From: Selaginella moellendorffii
Lineage: Eukaryota > Streptophyta > Lycopodiopsida > Selaginellales > Selaginellaceae
Direction of reading: 5' to 3'
DNA: 54,946 bases
Assembly (NCBI RefSeq): GCF_000143415.4
Contig: NW_003314274.1
Coordinates: forward strand, 1,243,395 to 1,298,340
Position numbers and translations under genes: made by a program. The notes beneath the pieces were generated by a model. That model searched no databases. It had not been told where the DNA came from and saw only the letters and a program-made list of their open reading frames with translations. This document shows positions 34,101-44,500 of the stretch, piece after piece; position 1 is the first letter of the stretch, and the number at the start of each line of letters is the position of its first letter.

Positions 34101-35912
34101 GTCCAACACCCGCTGGATCACTAAAGGCACTTCTTCCGTTCTTGTCTTTTTGTCACTCTTCACCGAGAGTAAGCACAAAAAGGCTGCCTTAGTTCCTTTA
34201 GTGAGTTGTCCTCTCGTGGACACCAGGTTTAAGCAGGATTCTTTGGCCTTGCTTTGCCCTACCTTTAGATCCTGGGCTTCCACCCTAGATCTTCTTCCTT
34301 GGGCATTCGCCAGTACCACAAGGTTCCTACCTTGTCCATGTAGGGCTACCACGAACCGATTGAACCAATCCATTCCGAAGATCACGTCAAATCCCGCCAT
34401 GTCCAACACGGTGAAATCCATGTCTACCTTCCAAGTCCCTACTTCGACTTTCGCTTGTCGAAGTACCTCATCGGTGCTTTGGCTACCTTGAACAAACTCT
34501 ATAGTCCTTGGTTCGCCTAGCCGCTGCACCGTTAGTCCGGCTTGCCGGACTATGTCTGCAGCCACAAAATTATCCGAAGCACCCGTGTCAATAAGGATCT
34601 TAACAAAGCTACCTCCGAGCTTCCCTCGGAGGGCTAGTAGATGTCGCGAACGACTCTCTACCAAAGTTGCTCGTGTAATGAGTAACTTTGAGTTAGGGAC
34701 TGGATCACATACCTCATTTTGGACTTCGCCCGACTTGATGGCCATATTGGCTCTGGCCTTCTTCGGGTAGGGACATTCCCTTGAAAAGTGTCCCGCTTCA
34801 CCGCAGTTATAGCATACGTTGTTTCCCACGCTGCTATATGACTTGACCTTCTTATCCGTGGGTTTGTCTCTTTTCGCTTGACTCCCCCACGTACTTGCTC
34901 GCTGGCCACCGGATTTGCCTTTCCGAAATCCCGAGGACTCATTCTTAGAGAAACTCTTCTTGAATTTCCCCCTGCTATATGTTCCCCTCGGTTTGGCCCC
35001 TTTGTGAAATGTGGATCCCGACCCCGTCGTGTTCCCCTTTCGCAGGTTATCGTTGAAATGCACCTTGATGGCCGCATCCAACGCTTCCTTGTAGTTGGTC
35101 GGGTTCCAGCGCATCACCTCACCGCGAGCCCAGGTTTGCAAACCTGATATAAAGGCATGGAACGCATCCATATCCCCCATGTCCGTGACAAGTATCCTCT
35201 TTGCCATGAACCCATTCACATATTCCTGGATGGTTCCAGTCTGCTTCAGCCTACTCAGCTCATCTCTCAGATGCAGAGTGGCATTCGGAGGAACGTATGT
35301 CGCGCGGATCCTCGCCTTCATCATGTCCCAGGTGGCCACCGGTCCTTCGTTGGCCTCCGTTGTTCTCCACCAAGACTTGGCATTATCTGCCAAGTATGGT
35401 TTTGCACATGGGACCTTCTCCGAGCTCGGTAACCGTAACGCTCGGAAGTAGTCCTCCATATCGTAAAACCAATCCTCCACAACCTTATAGTCGTTCACTC
35501 CCTTGAACACCGGTGGGGGCTTTGGTTTGTACTTGGGAACTGCCTGAGGGACTGATTCCACTTCGGTCTGTTCGACCTTGTCTGGTTTTGCCTCAGTCCC
35601 TGCCGAAGGGTCCGCACCTTCTGCGCTGCCAGCATCCGCAGTCTTTCGCCTTTTCTTCCGTTTCTCGTCACGCTTTAGCTTGCGTACGAGAGTCTCCAGC
35701 AGGGCATTGGTCTGCGCCAATTGACCTTCTAGAACGTCCAATCGAGCCTTGGACGACCGAACCTCGCCACCGGACTCCTGTTTGGAAGTTTCCTCACTAG
35801 AGTCCTCCTCATGCAAGGATTCCTCATCCATAGCCTCTTGTTCGACCGGAGGCTCCAGCTCTGGCGGAGGTTCTGTCTCCGCCTGGGTTCGCTTACGCCC
35901 TGCCCTTGCCAT
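31140..35912 (-). CDS. Chromovirus gag-pol polyprotein with two short intron-like segments
   Basis: The ATG at 35912 opens 1,291 sense codons: gag (about 135-290), a CCHC knuckle [14 protein letters not shown] (367-380), protease [10 protein letters not shown] (439-448), RT with YIDD (787-790), RNase [15 protein letters not shown] (930 on), and an integrase HHCC finger and core (LTMDF, IISDR). The frame then stops, but removing 31992-32038 (47 nt, GT-AG) and 31522-31573 (52 nt, GT-AG) joins it to the integrase Glu (DGQTERVNR), [13 protein letters not shown] and a chromodomain (YEVEAIL...FHVKWKGF...ATWEPEENL). The total is 1,558 codons including stop, in frame. Protein steps: packaging, maturation, reverse transcription, integration with chromatin targeting. 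Confidence 0.88.
31522..31573 (-). other. Intron-like segment 2 before the chromodomain (52 nt)
   Basis: On the minus strand it begins GTAAAGACGC and ends CCTTAAGCAG. Removing it joins SRKLTQR to [12 protein letters not shown] without loss of a residue, as in other chromovirus integrases. Retaining it ends the frame at TAA. Confidence 0.75.
31992..32038 (-). other. Intron-like segment 1 in chromovirus integrase (47 nt)
   Basis: On the minus strand it begins GTAATGGG and ends CTTCTTGACAG, with a branch-like CACTAAC 18 nt before the end. It contains an in-frame TAA. Removing it restores HPQT/DGQTE, the motif carrying the catalytic Glu. Its length matches the host-type introns in the gene at 41512. 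Confidence 0.75.
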
Positions 35913-35955
35913 CTCCCAGCAATCCGCCTCTATCCTTCGCTAGAACTGAGGAGAA

Positions 35956-35968
35956 GGCTCCGATACCA
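35956..35968 (-). other. Chromovirus primer binding site
   Basis: On the minus strand TGGTATCGGAGCC lies three bases after the 5' LTR. It matches the plant initiator-Met tRNA PBS TGGTATCAGAGCC with one mismatch. Confidence 0.85.
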
Positions 35969-35971
35969 AAT

Positions 35972-37118
35972 TGTAAGCCACAAATTTTTCCTTTCCAATT
36001 TGCCAGCTTACCTCGCCTATCCGACCAACTCCGCCTTGGCTTGTGCTAAGTTCCCTCGCCAAGGTTCTCGCCTTTGGTGCCAGCTCCTACTTGGTTTCAA
36101 CTACTTACTGCACGAGCAACGGAGTGTTAGCCATCCATCTACGGATTCCCAAATCTCTCCCAATCCCCCTCCCCGGGTTAGACTGGACTTAAGGTTCGGC
36201 TACACTCCCCGCAGGCACAAGCAGCCAAGCACACCAAGCCTCCAGATTCCTAACACCCCAAGGTATCACAAGGCTTGATCATGGGACCCTCTAAATCCCA
36301 AGCCTTGGGTGCAGCACTTGCTTCGGGACGTCGGGGCGAAACACCGTGGCCTAACGGCCCGGTATGGGTACCTCTACCCCCCCTCTTCCATCCCGAAGGA
36401 AAGGCCCAAGCCCCCGGAAGGGCGAGGACCAATGAGCCACAAGGTACTCAAGTGGGGCACCACTCCACCTGAGCCGGGAGCACCGCAATCGGTTTCCCTT
36501 TCGGGAGTGGGAGCTGCTCTTGAGCACTTCCTTGGATGGCCCCTCCGGCACCAGCCAAGTCCATGCTCACTCCCACCCAAGGCCCCTCGGTCCCAGTCCC
36601 AACCTCAAGTCGGTTTGGAAGCCCAACTGGAGAGTCCCTTCTAAACTGGTTCCTGGACCTCACTATCCCTACTATACTTTTGGAACCCCCTGCAGCCCCC
36701 CCCCCCTGGGAGACGCACGCTTTGGGCTTTCACCCCTTGACCCGTATTAGTATTTGGACTTAGTCTCTGGCTCGATCTCGGACCCGATTTCGGATCCGAC
36801 TTCGGATTCGGGTTCGGACTCGATCACGGACTCGATCTCGGACCCGATCTCGGACCCGACCTCGGACTCGACCTCGGACTCGGTCTCGGACCCGATTTCG
36901 GATCCGGACTCCGTCTCGAACTCGGTCTCGAACTCGGACTCGAACTCGGTCCCCGAGTCGGTCTCGGATTCGATTCCGGACTCTATCTCGAACTCGGTCC
37001 TAGAGTCGGTCTTGGACTTGATCCTCGACTTGGTCCCATCCGATGAACTCTTTGTCACTTCGGTCAAGCTTTTGGGGATCCTTTAGCCTACGACATCTCG
37101 GGGAGTCGGTTCCTTACA
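35972..37118 (-). repeat. 5' LTR of the chromovirus
   Basis: It is identical to 29590-30736 apart from two single-base indels seen by eye. On the minus strand it begins TGTAAGGAACCG at 37118 and ends TGGCTTACA at 35972. The hexamer tract lies at about 36770-37020. Confidence 0.92.
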
Positions 37119-39360
37119 TTGAGATTCTGCTTTGTTTGGATGAGGCTGTGCATTCACCGGGCGACCAGCCTCGTCGGAATGGCATGAGGCCTCACGTGAT
37201 AACCCTACCATCTGACGGCCAACATATTCACTGGGATGGCATGGGGCCCCACGCGATACTGCAAGCCTTTGCTCCTCCTCCAGCTGAACCCTGTATGGGG
37301 TTTGATCGACAAGGGCCTTATGCAAGGGTTGGCCGTTCAGCTCAGTCTGCGCACTTTGCAGAGACCTTAAGTGTTTTGCTAGGGATGCAATCATCATGTT
37401 TGCACCCCTGCCACCCCATAGAGGTACAAAGAAGTTCCCATAGTTCTGGGCACCATGCCCATGAGCGATTATGCCAAATAGAGACACAGGCAGCTGCATG
37501 GATGAAGAGATTGCCTTGGGGGCAGGATTGAGTCGAGGTAAGCACGTCTTTTTCTGGTCCATTTTGTCGTGGATGATGCAGAGGTAAGAGTCAGGTCTCT
37601 CCATGGAGAGAATCCTATTATGATAATATGCAGTCCTGCAGCTTCTCTGCTTGATGTTGTGGTCGAGCCGCCTTCTAACCAACGTCTCTCGCTCTTGAGC
37701 GCTGCAAGAATTCTTCGACAAAGCCATTTTGATAGCAGTGCACTCGTCACACTTTGAAAAGCTAGAGTACTTTCCTATACTCACATCCCTGAACCTGTTG
37801 CTCCACAATCTACTAAATCTAGATTGGCTCAGCTTCCTGTAGCCATTACTCTGGAGTTCCCGATTCACATCTTCCAATATGGCCCCCTTGGTATACATGG
37901 AAGGGAGAACTCGTTGGGTGTCTCGTGTTCCATCTTCCAAGAGGCGGGTTTTATGTGGTTGCTGCTCGCTACATGTCTTGACAAACCTCTTGAAAACTGC
38001 CTCTCCATATACAACATGACCCCTGGTTTTGTGCGTACTGTCGTTCCCATGGACTGCCTATTGAACCCTTTGTTCCTCGAACTCAGTTTTGATTCTGTAG
38101 AATGTGGTTCGAGGGACTCCATAAATGATTCTCCATGCCTTCATGCAGACCAAACCCCTCTGGAAGACCATGCCCCCCACCTGATGTTCTAAAGCATCAA
38201 CAGATGACCGTAATGCTTCATACACAAAATTGTGAGCTGCCTTCCAGGACAATGTCTTGTATTTTGCTCTCTCCTCTTCAATAGCATCCCAATCAGCATG
38301 TTGACAGCACCTCTTGCAACAAGCAACTGTCGAGACCATTCGAACCTCCATCGCCATTTTCTGCCTTTTCGGTTCGTTGCTCAGATCCCTTTGGCTGCGC
38401 TGTAGGAAGGTGTACTTTCTTTTCCCATGAAGAGATGTTCTGTCATCAGTTGTAGTGGTGTTTGATTGTGAATCCTTCACATTCTCAAACACTAAATGCC
38501 TCAATTTCCACCGCACAATGCTTCCAATAGTCAGACTGTTTTCTTCTGTGTCAACAACCTCTAAAATCGCAACTCCAATATCATCCTAGCCCAATTCTTG
38601 ATTAGCAACTGCATCTCTTGGATCGACAACTGTGGCTAAGCCCTCAGCTACCACCTCCCCCTTGGGGTTGTTTAGAAACACCTTTGCCTGAATCCATGTA
38701 GCATGGATCTTAAGATCCACGGAGGGAACATGCGTCGCACTTGCGCTGTCCCCAACATCTGCTTTCTTCTGCAGATTTTTCAAGGCAACAACAACATTTA
38801 CCCCGACGACCATCTCTCCTCGTTCAATAGCGACCACATTCCCATCGAAGACAGTCTCTACTGATACAACAGCATTGCCTTCCCCAAGCCTTTGACAGTG
38901 TATAACAAAGTTCCGATCCATAGACACAAGGGTCCCTTTTGCAACTCTCTTCCCACCATTCAAAATGTAAACCTTTTCCCCAACCCTGAAGGCCATTCTG
39001 AAAGTGCAGAAAAGAAGTTAAGACCATACAAAAAATGATTGGAGAATGGCCTAAATCATAACATACCAAATAGCATGAGGCCACATGCCATTATTCAAAC
39101 ATGTTATTGACACCCACGTGAAATTTCGCATTCACAAAATTGGCATGAGGCCTCATGCCATCTTGATATACACACAGCTGCAGGCAAGTAAAAACATACA
39201 TGACAATACGCTAGCCATGAAATTGCAAGGGCCCAAGATGGCATGTGGCCTCATGCCATTTCTAAATGTGGTCCTAAACCATTCCATGGTGAACATACCA
39301 GGAAGCACAAGTGCCAAATATCAAGAGGAAGCGGTAGCCACACCAAAGACAGTGCTACTC

Positions 39361-39420
39361 GCAACACCGCAACTACTCGTAGCGCCGCTCGCAACACCGC
39401 AACTGCTCGTAGCGCCGCTC
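39361..39420 (+). repeat. Two tandem 30-bp units
   Basis: GCAACACCGCAACTACTCGT plus AGCGCCGCTC is repeated once with a single A/G change. Shorter CTCGCA/CCGC-rich echoes follow to about 39520. Confidence 0.85.
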
Positions 39421-40282
39421 GCACAAACTGCCACTCGCATAAACTGCCGCTCACAATGGCACTCGCAATGCCGCAACCGCTTGTAGACGCATAAACCACA
39501 GCTCACAACGCCGCTTACACAAGCAGCACTCACTGCGCTCAGCGGAACCAAGAACACAGCGCACAAAAATGATAGACCTAGGAATGAGTTCGAGAATTCA
39601 AAAATAACACACGCTTCAACGTCACATCAAATCCTCTGACAAACCAGATCTTATGATTCCTCTGACAAATTTCAAACTGAGTAGCTTCTAGACTTTGCTG
39701 TCGGAGGTTGAACTTTGTCACATCATGTCCTTGCCTCGATCCAGCTGTGCCATGTCAGTGATTCGAACTTTGCCATGCCATGTCAGCGATCCGCGCCAAG
39801 ATTATTCGCCGTGTAAAGAAATAATTATGCTGTGTGTGTACGTCCATTTATGGCAATATAAGGCCACACGCCATTCAAAGAATAATGCTAGTCGAGCATT
39901 TTTTGGTGCATTTTTGGGTTCAAAATTGCATGAGCCCACACGCTATAAAGTTTACCTGTACCAAAAATAGAAACAGCTTTATTTACTTGGGAATTTAAGT
40001 GGTTGAGGCATTTTTAAACTTACAAACACATGCCCTACTTACATTCCTTTGGTTGCTTAAAATTCAAAAATATTATAAACCTTTCTTTTTGCATTTTCAA
40101 TGTTTTCAATTATGGTTTTTGATTTTCGCAGGACCAGCCTAGTAATCTATTTGCATCCCGTCATGTTTATAGCTAGCTTTCGTTTGTCCCCTTCGCTAGC
40201 CTGAGATACATCTGCTCGGCATCTGCCTCTTACAGCATTTGCCCAGAAAGGGCATCTTTCTTCACGCAGCATTTGCCACATG

Positions 40283-40307
40283 TTTAGGGTTAGGGTTTAG
40301 GGTTTAG
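40283..40307 (+). repeat. Short interstitial telomere-type repeat
   Basis: TTTAGGGTTAGGGTTTAGGG continues to 40307: three to four units of the plant telomere motif TTTAGGG, one of them with a T missing. It lies in the divergent intergenic region of the transposon. Such motifs (telo-boxes) also occur in plant promoters. Confidence 0.75.
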
Positions 40308-41511
40308 CAATTCAGTAGCTTGATAAACATGCAAATACAAAACTTGATGCAAAATCCTTTGATATGTCACAATGCCCCTAGGACCATAAACACATTTCAA
40401 TAGAGAGGGTCCTTTCATTTCATAACTCCTTACGTAGATCTTGGTGAAACCAGAGTTAGTGAAGTTGGTTTCTTGTGATCCCGCATCTGATTGTGATGTC
40501 CCTTTGCAGTGTCGATGGAAAGGTCAATGCACACCAAACTGTAAAATCTTGGAGCAAAATAACTGTCGGATCTATGGCAAATGCCCCTGAAACATTGTAA
40601 GGCTCGTGTGGTTTCATGTGGTGTCCGATTGAGATGCTTCTTTGCAGGGTCATCAAGAAGGACATTGTATACCATTCTGTAAAATCTAGTTGCGATCTAA
40701 CGGTTGGATCTCCAGGAAACTCAAAACAATCTCGGGCGTGTCAGAATATTCTAGGAATATACTCCTATGTGCTCCTAAAAATGGCATGCGGCCCCACGCC
40801 ATTCAAGAGATAACGCCAGATGCCGCCGAGCATTTTTTGGTGCATTTTTTGGGATCAAAATTGCATGAGCCCACACGCTTGAACGTCACATCAAATCCTC
40901 TGACAATTTATTTAGCTGAACATCTGGCATTTTTGGAAATACAAGATGCTTTGGAATATCCAATCATGCATGGTATAAATATAGCGAGGGTATTAAATGA
41001 TATCCCAATCATGATCTTTCTTTTGGATTTCGCATGCATGCAGTCCGAGGAATGATGACGTTGCGGATTTCTTTTAGATTTCACGCATGCGCGTGGCGAT
41101 CCAGAAATTAATGGTGGCGCCCAAGTCCGAGGAATGATGATGTGGCGGGATTACCAACCGTCGTGACATTTCGCACGTGTGAGGTTAGGTTTTGCATTTT
41201 GCTTCGTACTCGCGCTCGCATCGCGCTCCCACTTCTCTACAGGTTTCTCGTGTGCATCGACGTCCACTCGCACTTGCATCACACTCGCGCTCGCATCGCG
41301 CTCGTATGCATCGGCGTCCACTTCAAGACACACCCAGTTTGTAACTTCGCCGCCAACTCCGCCACCCACACGCAGCCCACTTGGCGTCCCGGGAGATTTC
41401 AGCGCCACTCTCCAACTGTAAGTGGCAGAGTAGCCTTGCTGCTACGATCCGCTGCACACACAGTGCACATTCGCTAGCGAGTCCGGTTGTCACACCTCCA
41501 TTCGGCTTCAA

Positions 41512-44500
41512 ATGGTAAGTCTTTTAGGCCAAGTAGAAAATGGCATGAGGCCACATGCCATTCAGTAGCAACATTGGCATGCACCGATTGGGCTCTCGAG
41601 TGCAGTCAGGTTACAGATGGCGTGTAGCCTCACGCCATCTTAGGATGCAGCCTCAAGACATCTGATGCAGTGGTGAATGGCGTGTGGCCTCACGTTATTT
41701 CCAGCTGGTAGCTTTTCATCTGTCAGCTCTAATTGTTGTGCATTTCTGAACAGGCGAGGAATTGCGTTCTTCTTCCAGCCACTGTCAATATGGATGCAGA
41801 GAAGGGGGAGGAGCTCACCAGTTGGACTTTCGGGATGGAAAGCGAGGATCTGAGGCTGTACAACATAGATGGTGGGAGAAAAGAATGCATGGGGATCCTC
41901 ATCCAAGTGACAGACACTCCATGCAGTTCCATGCAAGAATATGGACTGGCACTTGTGGTAGAGACAGCGTCTGCCTTCAAGATCCACCTTGCACATCCTA
42001 GCGGCTTCCCGGAGGGGGGCAGCGGCTATGAGGAATTCCTAGAGGGAGCTAGGGAGAGGTTGTCCAGAAGGCCCACAATTTCAAAGACGCTGCAGGTCTA
42101 TGAAGATCACATGGAATCCACGGACCTCACCTACGGCGATGTTCAAAAACTATATTCCAACATTGAGCCGTTGAGAGTGCCTCTAGTTTGCGAAACGAAG
42201 GGGAAGGGGTTCGATCTGGAAACTACCCCGAAGCAGAAAAGGGTGGTCAAGCTCAAGCCGACGTCCGACTCTCCTCCAAAAAAGAAGCTACTCGGTGATG
42301 CCATTGCCTCGGGTTCGAACACTACACCCACCAAAAAGAAGAGCCACAAAGAGCAGAAAGAGCAAGAAGAGGCAGCAAAAATCGTCGCAGATAATAGTAC
42401 TTGTTACTATTCCAACAAAGTATATACAATCGACGTGAGCCATATCAACATCCAAAGCAAATACAACCACAGGCTAGTATCTGATGAGTGGGTGGAGAAA
42501 CTGAAGCAGAAGATGCTGGCAAGTCCAGTAACACCCGACATCGCAGATGTGATCCCCTACTACCGAACAATGAAGGGCAAGACGAGGTTTCCAGACTTGA
42601 TCAATAGGAAGGTGTTGGACGATCAGAACATCCGGTTCTATGCCGTCTCCGGGCAGCATTCTAGCTTGGCGATGCAAGAGATAGTTGTGGATATTATGGT
42701 GGGCGAGGAGATGAAGAAAGTCTTCAAGACAAGAGTTGTCCGCCTGATAAAAGGCAACTCGCCCCTCCGATCTATCATATACATCTCCCACGCGCAGAAT
42801 GTCAAGCAAGAAACGTGCTACAAATCGGGTCTGCACGAGACATTGGCACGAACACGGAAACTCTGGGTTCAACTGAAGAAGCCACAAAAACCAGGACAAG
42901 GACGTGCACTAGCAACTAGCGCCTGGCAGGTAAGCCTCGTTGCATGTGGCATAGCATGTGGCCTCACGCCATTTCCATTGCAGGAATTCTCGAGTCTTCT
43001 CTCGAAAACACTGGGGGTCAATGACACACTCAACATCCATAACATTCTACTCGCGACAAAAGTTGTTTTTGACAAATGGGTAGATGTGCTGAGGAGGTAC
43101 CATGACGGAGAGTTGCCAAACTCAATGGGTGTGGAGGACGGCCAGAAGCCCAATGATTTGAAGCTCAACGCCTTGCGTTTCTCGCGGTCTCTAGACGATG
43201 ACGACCTTCTGACAGTGGCTAATGCTCTTCTACGTGGTGAGGTAGTCTTCAACAAGACCAAAATGACTCCCGGCCATATTGTGACATACGAGGACTTGTG
43301 CACGACTCTGAGAGCTCGTGTGCTATTGAAGGATTGGATCTTCGAGCAAGTGGCCGTGGAGAGGGTGAGCATCGACACCACGCAAGAGATGATGGAAGCG
43401 CTGGATTTGTCAAATGAAGACATCGACGAGTACGTGAAGGGGGCCCCCAAGTTCATCAATCTGCTGCGGGATGCCACGAAAAGTAAAGCTGAGAAGTTGG
43501 ATCAGTATCCAAATTTCATTAAGAGTGATGTCGACCGCCGGCTTCAGAAACAGCTCGACCCCGCAGCAGAGGCCTATCGAGAACCTTACCGGGTATACTT
43601 GAATTCGGATGAGGATCAAAGGTGGAGGAGCATCGTTTCCCGCGGAGATGAGCAGGTCAAGAACATCTTTTGTGTGATGGACTTCACAAACGAGGAGATC
43701 ACTCATGCAGACGAAGTCAGCTCTATCATTAACTTAATGGTGGGACTTGCGGAGGTGGAATCTTCAGTCCACTATATGATCTACGACTCCGAATCCTATC
43801 ACAAGTTCTGGAAGGCCTTGAACGAGGTGAAGGCTCGGTTGAAAGGCAAGGAGATGCGGGAGATCCATGGGATAATGGCTAAGAAGAAGATACCGACGAA
43901 TGTCTGCATCTTCACACTCGCCCTTGTTATTGGTCCTGCAGCAGAGTGGGACTGGAGTGACTTCCCAGCTTCGTTCGACAAGGCCAATCGAATTGATCTG
44001 AGGGAGATCAATTTACCCGTGCCTGAGGAACTGAAGACGGCTATGGAGCTTTCGAATCCAAAGAAAGCTCCAGGTGCAGCATGGGAAATGCTCAGCTGGG
44101 TCTTCAACGCAATAGCGGGTGGGTCACCTGCTTCCGACTCCAAGGGCAAATGCGTTGTCGAGTACAACTGCGGCGGACTATTCTTTCGAGCCGCACTACT
44201 CAAGGGTGTCCCGTGTGTTGCGGTGACAAACTCCATTGAAGAGGTGACTTCAATGGAACATATAATTACAGTTGCCAAAGAAAAACAGTATCTTCTCTGC
44301 GAACCTGGTGAGTACGCACTTTAAGTTTAAATGTTATCTCACAAGCTCTGTATGTAGGAGCGTGGCCACCCCCAGATGCTGAAACGGCGTTAACAGCTAC
44401 TGTTGAAGATACCCATGTTGGGCCGAGCTCACAACCTGCACAAGGTAAGGTCACGTGAGGCCTCACGCCATTTTGATTATAGATCGTTGTGAATATTCAG

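Larger units (their letters stand above)
29590..37118 (-). mobile_element. Young Ty3/gypsy chromovirus nested in the transposase gene
   Basis: Two 1,147-bp LTRs (29590-30736 and 35972-37118) start TG and end CA on either strand. A 5-bp target duplication TTGAG flanks it (29585-29589, 37119-37123). The LTRs appear identical except for a one-base difference in a C-run and one T in a GGGCTTT/GGGCTT tract, so insertion was very recent. It has a PBS of initiator-Met type and one gag-pol with a C-terminal chromodomain. It is clearly richer in G and C than its surroundings. Confidence 0.95.
28317..38996 (-). pseudogene. Transposase-like gene, Tnp1-like repeats plus DUF7869-type core, disrupted
   Basis: The frame starts ATG at 38996. 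Two Tnp1/En-Spm-like repeats come first (EKVYILNGGKRVAKGTLVSM; AKVFLNNPKGEVVAEGLATV), then a Cys-rich segment (CCKRCCQH), then an RNase H-like core resembling DUF7869: IHDKMDQ (residues about 476-481), TDNAGSENKN (643 on) and MVGHTHEDV (677 on), the likely Asp/Asp/Glu positions. Damage: TAG at 38586-38588 and 38058-38060, chromovirus insertion at 37118/29590 (TSD TTGAG), and an ATCACTG duplication near 28645. Excluding the insertion, its TSD copy and the duplication, and splicing one 52-nt intron (28352-28403), gives 1,029 codons in one frame. That a DUF7869-like protein acts as transposase here is inference. Confidence 0.82.
38997..41511. promoter_or_regulatory. Divergent intergenic region between the two transposon genes
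   Basis: This is 2.5 kb between the starts of the minus-strand transposase gene and the plus-strand ParB/HAD gene. It holds at least seven palindrome copies (39070, 39140, 39238, 39849, 39925, 40781, 40860), an exact-register 30-bp tandem repeat with one difference (39361-39420), a CGCTCGCATCG-rich tract (41205-41310) and a telomere-type run. A roughly 90-bp direct repeat lies at about 39860-39950 and 40788-40885, and CTTSAACGTCACATCAAATC occurs at 39614 and 40879. It is likely a shared promoter and origin/binding region, by position only. Confidence 0.55.

Noticed and set aside
42930-42983. Reading MACGLTPF-like peptides (here VACGIACGLTPF, and similar at 44591 and 44782) as conserved protein motifs
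   Set aside because: They are translations of the palindrome within GT-AG introns; the open frame in 42930-42983 is a chance 54-nt multiple of three.
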